From Salipiger abyssi (GTDB lineage Bacteria; Pseudomonadota; Alphaproteobacteria; Rhodobacterales; Rhodobacteraceae), in contig NZ_JAEKIS010000027.1 in NCBI RefSeq assembly GCF_017311415.1, positions 1 through 41,656 of the forward strand: 41,656 nucleotides of DNA. Reading direction: 5' to 3'. The notes under the pieces are model-generated. The model worked only from the letters and a program-made list of their open reading frames with translations, ran no database searches and had not been told where the DNA came from. Both the position numbers and the translations under genes were made by a program. Positions 24,020-32,608 of the stretch are shown in pieces (positions within the stretch are counted from its first letter, which is position 1; each line of letters starts with the position of its first letter).

Positions 24020-25723
24020 CTATTCCGCCGCGATGGCGATCTCGGGTGCTTCCTGCTCCGCCCGCTCGGGAAACCCGCTGCGCTCGGTATATCCGGCCAT
24101 CGGCACGGCCATATAGCGCGGCAGCCAGTGGGCAACCTTCGGCTTGCGTGTCCCGTCGAGACAGGCGCGGATCACCAATTTCTGGGTCTTGGCGGTTGCG
24201 GTGAGATGTTCCTTCGCCGCCATGTCTCCGGCCAGTTCCGCGACCATGCCGCTCAGCGCCTGCTTGTCGCGGATCAGCGTGAGGAAGGTCTCGTCCGGCG
24301 ACCAGACCGCGCCCATATCCGTGCCGAGCTGGTCTGCAAGATGCTCAACCATCTGCGATCCGGCTGCGAGGCTTTCCGCCATGAGGAGGGTCAGGATGCG
24401 GGTGATCTCGGCATCGTCCAGCGTCATGAGATGCGCCAGAAGCTGCGCCGCATCGGGGCGGGCATGCCACCACTCGTCATCGGCGGGGAGAACCCTCTCG
24501 GTTTCCAAGCCCAGAAGTTTGATCATCTCCGCGCGTTCCGTCTCGAACGCCTGCTGCGCCTTGTTCTCGGCAAGGCTCTCCGCGATCTCCGGCTTGGCGG
24601 CACGTTGCGCGTCCCGATGCACCGTCCAGAGTGCCGATCCCGTCAGCATATGCACCACGATCAGCCGCAGCCCGATGTCGGGACGGGTCAGGAGATCGTT
24701 GCGCACGGCGGCATGGCGGTGCAGCGCAAAGTAATTCTGCGCGGGTTTGGTCAGTTCCGGCTTGGCGGCGACGGTCTCGCCCGCCTCTGCCTTGGCACGT
24801 CTCTTCGCCTCGGTTTGGGTGAGATAGCCCTCATGCACAGCGACCTCTCCCTGCTGGGTGCAGGTGACAAACAGCTTGCCGCCGTCCTCCTTGGCGGTAA
24901 CGATATGATCCCACGTATAGAACGGCTCGCCGATCTCCAGTACGGCAACCTCCGCCCAGCCCTTGGCGCGATGCCGCTCCGCCAGCTCGGCAATCGCCGC
25001 GTTCTGCAATGCCCAGAACGCTTCGCTGTTGGCAAAATAGCTCTCCTCTCCGAAGAGGTCGGCAACGATGGCAAGGCCGGAGGCCTCCACATCGAACCGC
25101 GCATTGGAGACGGGGATATGCGCCCCGCCAAACAGCCAGTCCTTGAGCCGCTGACCTGTGGGCGCATAAGCGTCCTCGTCCTTCACCAGCGCCCACCACG
25201 CCTTTTGCTGTTTCGGGCTCGCCAAAGTCAGGCTGCGCAGATCGCGGGCGTGCAGCTCGCCCTTACGATAGGCGGTGAGGATCGGCGGGTGCAGCCGCCC
25301 GAGCGCCAGCCGCTGCGCCACCATGCGCTCCGTGATGCCGAAACGGGCTGCGATCTCCTCGGCGCTGCGGCCTTGTTTGACCAGCGCGGCGAAGGCCTTG
25401 TACTGGTCGATCTCGTCCATGGGCAGACGCTCGATATTCTCGGCAAGTGATGCCTCGATGGCGGCAGCATCGTCGCCCGCTTCCATGATCAGGCAGGGCA
25501 GCGGGTCGATCCCGCAATCCTCTGCAATGATCCGGCAGGCGTTGAGCCGCCGCTGTCCGGCGACCACCTCGAAGCCCGCGCCGCTCGGGCGCACGAGCAA
25601 GGGTTGCAGCACCCCGAGGGCGCGGATGGAGGTCACGAGATCGGCGCAATCGGTCGCGCCGTATTTGCGCACGTTCTGCGGGGAGACGGTCAAGTCATTG
25701 ATATCGATATGATTGAGGTGCAT
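24020..25723 (-). CDS. ParB/Spo0J-family plasmid partition-type protein
   Basis: The 567-residue protein is much longer than chromosomal ParB (~300). The N-terminal ParB/Srx-like domain (~1-100) has P-L-L-V-R-P, V-V-A-G-Q-R-R-L-N-A and an E-N-I-E-R-L-P-M-D box. A helix-turn-helix follows (~115-150, S-A-E-E-I-A-A-R-F-G-I-T-E-R-M-V). The remaining ~400 residues form the long tail found in ParB-like proteins of alphaproteobacterial plasmids and islands. No partner ParA is in the window, so a partition role is uncertain; related long proteins may act in gene regulation or as nucleases. A divergent duplicate of its last ~70 residues lies at 21629-21829. ArdA is encoded 81 bp upstream on the same strand. 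Confidence 0.85.
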   Translation of the reverse strand: MHLNHIDINDLTVSPQNVRKYGATDCADLVTSIRALGVLQPLLVRPSGAGFEVVAGQRRLNACRIIAEDCGIDPLPCLIMEAGDDAAAIEASLAENIERLPMDEIDQYKAFAALVKQGRSAEEIAARFGITERMVAQRLALGRLHPPILTAYRKGELHARDLRSLTLASPKQQKAWWALVKDEDAYAPTGQRLKDWLFGGAHIPVSNARFDVEASGLAIVADLFGEESYFANSEAFWALQNAAIAELAERHRAKGWAEVAVLEIGEPFYTWDHIVTAKEDGGKLFVTCTQQGEVAVHEGYLTQTEAKRRAKAEAGETVAAKPELTKPAQNYFALHRHAAVRNDLLTRPDIGLRLIVVHMLTGSALWTVHRDAQRAAKPEIAESLAENKAQQAFETERAEMIKLLGLETERVLPADDEWWHARPDAAQLLAHLMTLDDAEITRILTLLMAESLAAGSQMVEHLADQLGTDMGAVWSPDETFLTLIRDKQALSGMVAELAGDMAAKEHLTATAKTQKLVIRACLDGTRKPKVAHWLPRYMAVPMAGYTERSGFPERAEQEAPEIAIAAE

Positions 25724-25804
25724 GGTTTTGGTCCTTTCCTCTGTTGGCGGTGCAAAAGCGCACCCTGAAGCCCCTCAGCGGCGAGAGGCTTGGGGCTGCG
25801 CTCC

Positions 25805-26311
25805 TCATCCGCAGCGGTAGACCAGAGGGGTTCCGGCAATGGTCGCCTCGGCGTAATCCATGCCGAGATCACGGGCGATGGCGTCGTAATCAACATAGAC
25901 CTGAAGCTGCTCGCGCAGTTCCCCGAAAAACCCGTCCTCGACGAACAGCTCGGCAAGCTCGCGCAGGCTGTTCAGCTCGTAGATGTCGATGTCGAACTCG
26001 TCGGGGTGTAGATCGGGGGTGAGGTCGAACCCGCAGTCGCGCAGCGCGAGGATCGCCACGCGCTTGCCATGGGTGTCCCATGCCTCCACGGCCTCGAGAT
26101 ACTGGGCGATATTGCCCTGATGCAGGCCGAAGGCGCTGGCGAGGGCACAATCGATGGCGTCACCATCGATGAATTGAATCTCGAATTCCTCGACCGGCTC
26201 GCCGTAATCGTTGCGCAGGGCGCGGGATTTGGTGGTGAAGTCCTCGGCGGTCTCGAAATAGAAGCCTGTGGCGGTGATGTCGTAAGGTTGGGCGTGTAAT
26301 GTAACGGTCAT
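25805..26311 (-). CDS. ardA: Anti-restriction protein ArdA
   Basis: The 168-residue acidic protein starts at ATG 26311, behind AGGAAACAGGAA. Its length and strong negative charge fit ArdA, the DNA mimic that blocks type I restriction enzymes. Typical features seen are an N-terminal strand region, clusters of Asp/Glu (D-G-D-A-I-D-C-A, D-L-H-P-D-E-F-D-I-D-I-Y-E-L) and a C-terminal L-V-Y-R-C-G. ArdA protects incoming conjugative DNA during establishment, consistent with the mobilization operon nearby. It precedes the ParB-like gene on the same strand. Confidence 0.88.
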   Translation of the reverse strand: MTVTLHAQPYDITATGFYFETAEDFTTKSRALRNDYGEPVEEFEIQFIDGDAIDCALASAFGLHQGNIAQYLEAVEAWDTHGKRVAILALRDCGFDLTPDLHPDEFDIDIYELNSLRELAELFVEDGFFGELREQLQVYVDYDAIARDLGMDYAEATIAGTPLVYRCG

Positions 26312-26691
26312 TTCCTGTTTCCTCTCAATGGGTAAGGGGTTGCGCTTGCAACCCTTGGCCCTCGCCGAGAGTGGGGGTGCAAACGGAAGGAAAAACCGGC
26401 GAAAGAGGCTCTGTCTTTGGCGGAGGATCACGGCGGGAGCGCATCCCGAAAAGTGGGAACCGGTTTTCGGAAAAAGATGCGCGATCCCTGAGCCGGGAAA
26501 CCGTCAAAGCAAGCGTCTGTTCGATCTGTTTTTGCTGAAGTGCGCCAGGGGCGAAGCCCCAAGCACGGGCCGCCCGCGGCCCAACGGAGACGCCTGCGGC
26601 AGCAGGTGCGTCAGGGGGCGACGCCGGATGGCCGAGACAGGCGCAGACTGGCTCGGTTCACGAGCACCCGGTCCGCCGCAGGCGGAGACAC
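26312..26691. other. Non-coding region packed with stem-loops
   Basis: This 380-bp gap between ardA and the RTX gene has no supported gene. It contains the large palindromic element at 26439-26482 and a series of tight GC hairpins: GGGGC-GAA-GCCCC (26548-26560), GGGCCGC-CC-GCGGCCC (26567-26582) and TCCGCC-GCA-GGCGGA (26672-26686). Promoters for ardA must lie in its left part. No obvious U-tract terminator for the RTX gene is seen. Confidence 0.5.
26439..26482. repeat. Alphaproteobacterial-type palindromic repeat element
   Basis: Outer arms GCGCATC (26439-26445) and GATGCGC (26476-26482) and inner arms CCGAAAA (26446-26452) and TTTTCGG (26464-26470) form a long hairpin with a short A5 bulge. 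The sequence resembles a dispersed palindrome, with a core near CCGAAAAGTGGGAACCGG, that I recall from many Rhizobiales and Rhodobacterales genomes. That resemblance is recollection, not a search result. Confidence 0.55.
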
Positions 26692-29600
26692 CTAAATAAC
26701 CTGAAAATAATTCAGGATATCGGCGTTCACGTGAACATAATCATACGTAGAAATATCGTGCTCAACTAATATTTCATGAACATTACCCGTAGAGGCTTCC
26801 GTGTAAGAAATGAGAAATGCGTTCTGGGTCACCTGAGCACTATCTGGATCGAATGTCACCCCTTCGGAATTGTAGAAAATCAACATATCGCCCTCACTGA
26901 CGCTGAAGTCCGTGATCGTGCTATTCGTTGATGTGCATGTAAACTCAAAGACATCAGCGCCCAATCCGCCTGTCAAAACGTCATCACCGACGCCTCCAAA
27001 TATGGTGTCCGAGCCATCTCCACCTAGAATTGTCTCGTCGGCGTCAGATCCCCAAATTACGTCATCGCCAGCGCCGCCGTTTATTAAAATTCTGTCACCT
27101 TTCAGGCTGTAATCCGGGCTCGTTAGGTCAATGATATCATTCCCACTCATGGCATAAATAGCTTCAATTTCCGAAAATCGGGCAGCGCTTTGGTTTCCCG
27201 CGTAATCTGCCTCAAGCAAGACTGATCCATGAAAGCTCGAGTAAGCATCATGCAAGAAAAACGCATCATTGGTGTCGCCAAGTAGAATGATGTCAAAATC
27301 GACCCCGCCATCAACTATTGCTTCATTTTTTACCAAGCCTTCTAGAGGTATACTGACGCCAGTTCCAACCTGAATATCTGAGCTCACATTCAACGCATAA
27401 ATTCCCGAACCGTGCAGATCTGAGCCAGAAAGTGTAACAGAATCTCCACCCTGTCCGCCAATAATTAAATCAGCACCTTGTTCGTAATATATCTGGTCAC
27501 TTCCGCTACCTCCATTTGAATAGTCGCTTCCCGATCCAGCACTAATCTCGTCGTCGTCATCCCCCCCTAAGAGATGGTCGTCTCCGCCACCACCATTAAG
27601 GGTATCATTTCCGTCGCCGCCATATTGAACGTCGTTCCCCTCTCCAGTTTGAAGAAGATCGCTCCCGCCACCGCCGTCGAGTTCGTTATTTCCACCCAAG
27701 TCGGTCATAACGTCGTTTCCAGATGATCCTTGAAGGCTGCTGTTATAAGGACCTCCTTCAAGCGTTCCGGCCTCCTCGATCGATTGCTCATCCAAAGCAA
27801 GAACCTTGGGTATTGAATAGGTATCAAACTCTGCGTGAGGAAGCCCAGCGTATAGGAAGTAACCTGATGCGGATGTAAAGCTAGCCCCAACTGGTAATCC
27901 GCTGATGGAAATTGTCGCCCCCGCTTGGATTGACATACGCTCCTCTAAGACGTTCCAGGCGTAAAGACTTGCCTCCAAGGAGACATCGACTTCCTCAAAA
28001 GGCTCATCAAACTGGTATTCAAGAGTATAAATACCGACCTCCGCCTCATCAGTGAGGCCGTTTCCACTTATATCTCTATAAGAGACACGAGTTCCGAAGA
28101 AGTCCTGATATGCATATAGTCCCTGATGAAGACCTGTAGAGAATCTCGCGGACCCAAACGACGCGATTACACGACTAAGGCCTGGATATGCCTCGTAGTT
28201 GAAATGGGAATCATACGTGACAGTAACACTCCAAATTTCCCCTTCTTCTAAATTTGGGTTCTCGAAAAATAGAACGTCTCCAAAAAATGCCATAGCATGA
28301 GATCTAGCCATCACGCCTTGCGGCAACCACTCTGAAGATTGCAAGTCTACGCTGATACTTCCAGTGAAGAAGTTAACTGATGAATAAGCATATCCCCCCC
28401 CGGCGGCAACGGAGGTATTAAGGATAGGCAGCGATTCAGCTTCCTCCCTATCACGGTAGGACGGCCCTTGAAATATGCTGACGTCCACGCTGCTTATAGA
28501 GCCTGATGCGCTTAATACATGACTTGGCTTGGAAAAGGTGATCCAAGTTCCCGCCTCACCATTCAAGTCCACTCCTGGGGACGTCACCGGATAATATTCA
28601 TCTGGCACATCTAAGTAAATGTGAAAATTCGCATCGCCATATCTAATGTTTAGCAGCCCCTCAGAAACACTGACTTCACTTTGTGAAAGCGATACGTTTT
28701 CAACGAAAAACCTGTCAGAGGCGTCAAGATCGACAACCCGATCACCGTCCAGTTCCAACAGTGTACCGACGAAAACGTCCGCTCCAGCGCCTCCCGCATA
28801 AACGTCGTCGCCACCACCTCCAAATAGCGCTGCATCCCCTATAAAAATATCATTTCCAGAAAACCCTTCAAGAGTATCATTCGCTCCACCACCAATCAGA
28901 ATATCGTTTGGTGAAAGCAGAGACCCTGAATTGAAAACATTGATTTCCACTTGATCCAGCCCAAGAATAACTGCTGACTTACTTCCAATAAACTCCCTGG
29001 CAAGCTCAAAAATATTCATGTAGTCATTCGTCGCAGAAACGATAACCTTTGTTCCGCGGCTTATTTCTTCATAAAATTGACTATTTAGAATTGTCTCGGT
29101 GCTATGCGGGTACGCCCAACTGATGTCGTGCTGCCGCTTGTAGTCGAGAAGGTTCAGATAGCCATCCTTCCACCAATCACTGTCATCGAATGCGATGTAA
29201 ACATTTGATACAGAATTATCGCCCTTAAAATCAGCCCGCCACGCGCCGTAAACCACATCGCTTTCATGCCCAAAATTCAAAACGCGGTCATCTTTTTCAT
29301 CGTATCCAGCAATGGGTGAGGCGATTGTCAGAGCGCTGAATGACAAACCATTCAGTTCATCGCCTTCATTCTCCCCGATTATTATCTCCGCAGCTCCACC
29401 TCCTAAGCTATGTCCAGTGAGCCAAATTTTAGACACGCCATTCTTCAGGGCGTATTCTTTCACTGCATCTATCAGGGGCGAAAATGCGTTCGCGTGCCTT
29501 TCAATTTCGACCCAATCAAGGAAATCATAGCTTTCATCTTCGGTTCCCCTGAAAGCTACTACGATTGCATTTTCATCGTTGTTTAGATAAACTGTAGCGC

Positions 29601-29847
29601 GCGCTACAGCTGTAAATCCGTCAGCATCCTCATTTGTCTCGGCATAGTAGCTATCTAGCCCAGCATAGTGCCCTGGGATGTAGACTTCGGGCAATCCGTA
29701 GCTAAGCAGCTCTGTAGTAATCGAATCCCATCCTGAAACTTCACCGCTGTAGGCGTTTTCATATGCAGCGCCAGCCAAGTGCACTAAGTCGATAATATTT
29801 GACGCCGTCAGATATGGGTGATAGAATATCGGCATATTTTCAGGCAT
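26692..29847 (-). CDS. Secreted RTX protein with N-terminal class 3 lipase domain
   Basis: This 1051-residue protein has an N-terminal alpha/beta-hydrolase of lipase class 3 type. It shows V-A-F-R-G-T-E at ~97-103, nucleophile Ser147 in G-H-S-L-G-G, likely Asp197 in H-E-S-D-V-V, and a candidate His at 240 or 248. Three blocks of Ca2+-binding G-G-x-G-x-D nonapeptides follow at ~314-360, ~702-792 and ~924-972, separated by beta-rich linkers. There is no Sec signal; such proteins are exported by type I secretion through a C-terminal signal, but no secretion genes are in the window. The gene is AT-rich compared with the mob/parB region, so it looks like imported cargo. It starts 29 bp from a divergent small membrane-protein gene. 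Confidence 0.88.
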   Translation of the reverse strand: MPENMPIFYHPYLTASNIIDLVHLAGAAYENAYSGEVSGWDSITTELLSYGLPEVYIPGHYAGLDSYYAETNEDADGFTAVARATVYLNNDENAIVVAFRGTEDESYDFLDWVEIERHANAFSPLIDAVKEYALKNGVSKIWLTGHSLGGGAAEIIIGENEGDELNGLSFSALTIASPIAGYDEKDDRVLNFGHESDVVYGAWRADFKGDNSVSNVYIAFDDSDWWKDGYLNLLDYKRQHDISWAYPHSTETILNSQFYEEISRGTKVIVSATNDYMNIFELAREFIGSKSAVILGLDQVEINVFNSGSLLSPNDILIGGGANDTLEGFSGNDIFIGDAALFGGGGDDVYAGGAGADVFVGTLLELDGDRVVDLDASDRFFVENVSLSQSEVSVSEGLLNIRYGDANFHIYLDVPDEYYPVTSPGVDLNGEAGTWITFSKPSHVLSASGSISSVDVSIFQGPSYRDREEAESLPILNTSVAAGGGYAYSSVNFFTGSISVDLQSSEWLPQGVMARSHAMAFFGDVLFFENPNLEEGEIWSVTVTYDSHFNYEAYPGLSRVIASFGSARFSTGLHQGLYAYQDFFGTRVSYRDISGNGLTDEAEVGIYTLEYQFDEPFEEVDVSLEASLYAWNVLEERMSIQAGATISISGLPVGASFTSASGYFLYAGLPHAEFDTYSIPKVLALDEQSIEEAGTLEGGPYNSSLQGSSGNDVMTDLGGNNELDGGGGSDLLQTGEGNDVQYGGDGNDTLNGGGGDDHLLGGDDDDEISAGSGSDYSNGGSGSDQIYYEQGADLIIGGQGGDSVTLSGSDLHGSGIYALNVSSDIQVGTGVSIPLEGLVKNEAIVDGGVDFDIILLGDTNDAFFLHDAYSSFHGSVLLEADYAGNQSAARFSEIEAIYAMSGNDIIDLTSPDYSLKGDRILINGGAGDDVIWGSDADETILGGDGSDTIFGGVGDDVLTGGLGADVFEFTCTSTNSTITDFSVSEGDMLIFYNSEGVTFDPDSAQVTQNAFLISYTEASTGNVHEILVEHDISTYDYVHVNADILNYFQVI

Positions 29848-29876
29848 AATTTTTACTACCCGCTGGTTGCTTGCAC

Positions 29877-30215
29877 ATGATCAAGAAAGTCTTTAGATTT
29901 ATTTCTTTTCTGTACCTTTTTGTGCTTTTGAGTCCAATGTTTGCGTTAAGTTTGGCCAAATTATTTTCTCATTACTTTTGTGTGTACGACCATGACAGTT
30001 TTCGGAAATATGAATGTCACCCAGAATTTTTCCTCGGTATATACGAAATACTTGACGGATACTCAATCTTCACAATAGCGACGGTGGTTTTTCTTCCTCC
30101 CTCATTGGCCGCTCTGGCGCTTATAATTCTCCTTTCCAAAATGTTCACCTCGGCAAGGCGCAAGAATCGCAGGCATGAAAAGTACAGCCAACGCGATGAT
30201 GTAGCAGATGCGTAG
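29877..30215 (+). CDS. Small hypothetical membrane protein
   Basis: The 112-residue protein starts at ATG 29877; an in-frame TTG lies six bases before it. It has two hydrophobic segments (~8-32 and ~60-88) separated by a loop with Cys, Tyr and His (H-Y-F-C-V-Y-D-H-D, K-Y-E-C-H-P). A highly basic C-terminus follows (S-A-R-R-K-N-R-R-H). No family was recognised. It is divergent from the RTX lipase, and the starts are too close for separate ordinary promoters, so the regulatory signals must overlap the coding ends. Confidence 0.55.
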   Translation: MIKKVFRFISFLYLFVLLSPMFALSLAKLFSHYFCVYDHDSFRKYECHPEFFLGIYEILDGYSIFTIATVVFLPPSLAALALIILLSKMFTSARRKNRRHEKYSQRDDVADA

Positions 30216-30499
30216 CAGAGTGAAGCTTTTTACTCTCAGCATTGGCGCAATGCTCAAATATCGGATCATTTTCTTAAGAATGTCGCATTCAGGGAGGATG
30301 CAACGGAGGGCGGCACGCCCTCCTTGCCGAGGACGGCGTAGCCGCCCGCAGCCAAGATGCGCTGTGTTACAGCGCACATCTTGCGCAAGCTCTTATCTGA
30401 GAAGACCTGACCGTAGGCGCCGTGCTACATTCGAGGAAATGTCATACGATGCGCAGGGGAGCGCATGATCGACAGCCACCGAGAGACACCTTCATGCCT
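30216..30499. other. Non-coding stretch with tight stem-loops
   Basis: No gene is supported. Hairpins are GGAGGGCG-GCA-CGCCCTCC (30305-30323), CGGC-GTA-GCCG (30334-30344) and an imperfect long inverted repeat around 30354-30383 (AAGATGCGCTGT ... ACAGCGCACATCTT). The three-base loops echo those on the far side of the RTX gene. Confidence 0.45.
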
Positions 30500-31993
30500 T
30501 CAAGCGGAGATGTGTCCCGAGCATTGTACTGACAAAAACGGATTCACATCGTATGCGGTTTTGATGGCGTCAAACACCTTTCCAGGGGATTCGCGAAAAT
30601 TCACGTTGATCGGCCCGTCCTCTTTGAGGCCCTGCGGCACGACCACTTGATGTTCTGCCACGTCGCCGTGCAGAATGATCGCCGAGAAAGGAAGCCAGCC
30701 GGAAAGCATGGCGTTCGCACATTCTTTCAGGAGTAACTCGACATCTTCTTGGGAGGCGGCGGCAGGTGCAATCACCAAAGCACCATATCCCGAGAGCTCC
30801 TGTATGATTTCCCAAAACTGATCTTTGGGGAGATGGCTCAGGTCGCGAACTTCGATCATCGCGCTGTCCCGCGATGCCAGCCCCGCAGCGCGTAGGATTG
30901 TGCCAATGCCTCGCAAACAGTTGACCTGAAATTGCGCGTCAACCATATAGCCTTTCGTTTCATCACCGCAGTTTTCGAAGATATCAATATCGAACCATCT
31001 CTGCTCCGATCTGAACGGAAAAGCACGTTGGCTGCCCGACCTTTCTGAGCGGGCTTTCCTGAAAAATGCGGTGAATGTTGCATGCTTTGCCTGTTCGCTC
31101 CGCCGGGGAAGCAAGCCCTCATGCTCCAGAAAGGCCCTTGCCGAAGAGTGGATAGCTACGCCTTCTGAGTTCCGCACGATTACCTCAATGACTTCGATGT
31201 CGGTCTCCGGAAACTGTAGCTTGGCTGTAAACATCGCTGAGCGGACCAGATCACGTTGCGCCAGCGATAGCGGGTCAAGCGGATCGACCAAGGACACGCC
31301 AAGCAGTACCCCCTCTTGCTTTTCCAGCAAGGTCAACCGTCGAGCGAGGATGTCTCGGCCATCCGGAACGGTTTCATCGATCTCGATACGGCTCACGCCG
31401 CATTCGCCTTGTAGAAAGGCACAGCCAGGGCCGATCCCGTGCTTTTTTCTCGCCGCGGCGTCCAGATGGATTTGATCGACGGAATTATAGAATGCCCCCA
31501 TTATGTACATGGGTCTCGTCAACGGAATGTCGGTATCCGGCTTGCTCAGATCCGCCAATGCCCTTTTGTTAAACGGGTCGTCAAAGACTTCCTGAAGCCA
31601 ATCCCGTGATATTTCTTCACACCTCTCCAGAAAATCGGCATGCACGTCCTTCTCTTTGCGTGATGTGAGCGAAGTTACATGCGGTTTAACCGACGTAATC
31701 TTGACCTTGCGCTGTATCATTTTTACGTGCGTGATGAAGACAGAGCCGGGGAAACGCTCATCGAATACGCCGTGAATTTCGCTTCCACGCTGTAAATCGA
31801 AATGGTTGGGGCGGCGGCTCAGGTATAGCGTAAAACGGTTCTCAGCGCTCCAACGGAGCATTTTCGGGCCGATCTTGGCGAACCCTTCTTCCATCATCGA
31901 CAGCAAGGCCACGGCAACCCGCACCTTGTTTGCTGCCGGAAGCCCCTCAAAATCCTTTGCCGCTTGCGGCGCAATGCAAACCTTTAATGACAT
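30500..31993 (-). CDS. Unknown protein with RelE/ParE-like N-terminal region
   Basis: The 497-residue protein starts at ATG 31993. The first ~95 residues have the run of features of the RelE/ParE toxin fold. They show a short strand, A-A-K-D-F-E-G-L-P, a helix with an R-V-A-V-A-L-L-S-M-M-E-E-G-F pattern, K-M-L-R, then strands ending I-H-G-V-F-D-E-R, V-F-I-T-H-V-K and a basic K-M-I-Q-R-K-V-K. The following ~400 residues are unrecognised, with no membrane segment; a Y-G-A-L-V-I-A-P-A-A-A-S segment near 420 looks like an alpha/beta core. In the ancestral arrangement the resolvase stop was 52 bp upstream on the same strand, now displaced by IS66. The RelE likeness is by eye and needs structural comparison. 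Confidence 0.55.
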   Translation of the reverse strand: MSLKVCIAPQAAKDFEGLPAANKVRVAVALLSMMEEGFAKIGPKMLRWSAENRFTLYLSRRPNHFDLQRGSEIHGVFDERFPGSVFITHVKMIQRKVKITSVKPHVTSLTSRKEKDVHADFLERCEEISRDWLQEVFDDPFNKRALADLSKPDTDIPLTRPMYIMGAFYNSVDQIHLDAAARKKHGIGPGCAFLQGECGVSRIEIDETVPDGRDILARRLTLLEKQEGVLLGVSLVDPLDPLSLAQRDLVRSAMFTAKLQFPETDIEVIEVIVRNSEGVAIHSSARAFLEHEGLLPRRSEQAKHATFTAFFRKARSERSGSQRAFPFRSEQRWFDIDIFENCGDETKGYMVDAQFQVNCLRGIGTILRAAGLASRDSAMIEVRDLSHLPKDQFWEIIQELSGYGALVIAPAAASQEDVELLLKECANAMLSGWLPFSAIILHGDVAEHQVVVPQGLKEDGPINVNFRESPGKVFDAIKTAYDVNPFLSVQCSGHISA

Positions 31994-32044
31994 AAAATAC
32001 CCCAAACGGAAGGATAACAAAATTCCGTTAAAATCTTCTAAAAC

Positions 32045-32078
32045 TCATACCAACTCTTCCAACTCCAGCCGTTTTATC
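32045..32078 (-). pseudogene. Detached 3' end of the resolvase gene
   Basis: If the IS66 element and one target copy are removed, the resolvase frame continues from ...A-I-K into R-L-E-L-E-E-L-V and a TGA at 32045-32047. These eight codons are therefore the original C-terminus, left on the far side of the insertion. Confidence 0.85.
32071..32078. repeat. IS66 target-site duplication, left copy (GTTTTATC)
   Basis: GTTTTATC directly abuts the IS left terminus and is identical to 34852-34859. IS66-family elements characteristically make 8-bp duplications. Confidence 0.92.
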
Positions 32079-32170
32079 GTAAGCGAGATTTTGTCCCCAT
32101 TGGGTTCGGGTGTTCCGTCGAGGGCGAGCGGGGAGCACGCTGATCGCATTTTCCATGATGGAGGTTTGCG

Positions 32171-32608
32171 ATGGCGGATGGTGGAGACGGCGGCGCGCTG
32201 CGGTATTCTGTGATCTCGGGTCCGACGGGGCGGCGCCAGTGGCCGGACGAGGTCAAGGCGCGGATCGTGGCGGAGAGTTTTGTGCCTGGGGTCCGGGTAG
32301 GGGAAGTAGCGCGACGGAACGGGGTGCTGCCCTCGCAACTGACGACGTGGCGGCGGATGGCGAAGGACGGACATCTCGCGCTGCCGTGGGAGAGCTTCGG
32401 GCTTTCCGGGCCGGATTTCGTTCCGCTGGTCGTCGAGGAGGATGCCGCGCCAGCCGAGGCGCCGACGGTGCCTTCCGTAGCCGGCAGCCGGATGGAGATG
32501 CCGATCGAGGTGGTGGTGGGCGCGGTCGTGGTCCGGCTTCCGGCCGACGTTCCGGTCGCGCGACTGTCGGCGCTGGTGCGGGCATTGGCGGAGGCCTCGC
32601 CGCGATGA
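32171..32608 (+). CDS. tnpA: IS66 accessory protein TnpA
   Basis: The 145-residue protein has an N-terminal helix-turn-helix region (R-R-Q-W-P-D-E-V-K-A-R-I-V-A-E-S, then V-G-E-V-A-R-R-N-G-V-L-P-S-Q-L-T-T-W-R-R), typical of IS66 OrfA. Its C-terminal half ends in the usual V-R-L-P-A-D-V-P-V-A-R-L strand. Its stop overlaps the tnpB start (ATGA). Confidence 0.92.
   Translation: MADGGDGGALRYSVISGPTGRRQWPDEVKARIVAESFVPGVRVGEVARRNGVLPSQLTTWRRMAKDGHLALPWESFGLSGPDFVPLVVEEDAAPAEAPTVPSVAGSRMEMPIEVVVGAVVVRLPADVPVARLSALVRALAEASPR

Noticed and set aside
23668-24135. 155-codon minus-strand frame after the cassette
   Set aside because: It overlaps the parB 3' end in another frame and is Arg/Pro-rich. Hairpins in the region explain its composition better.
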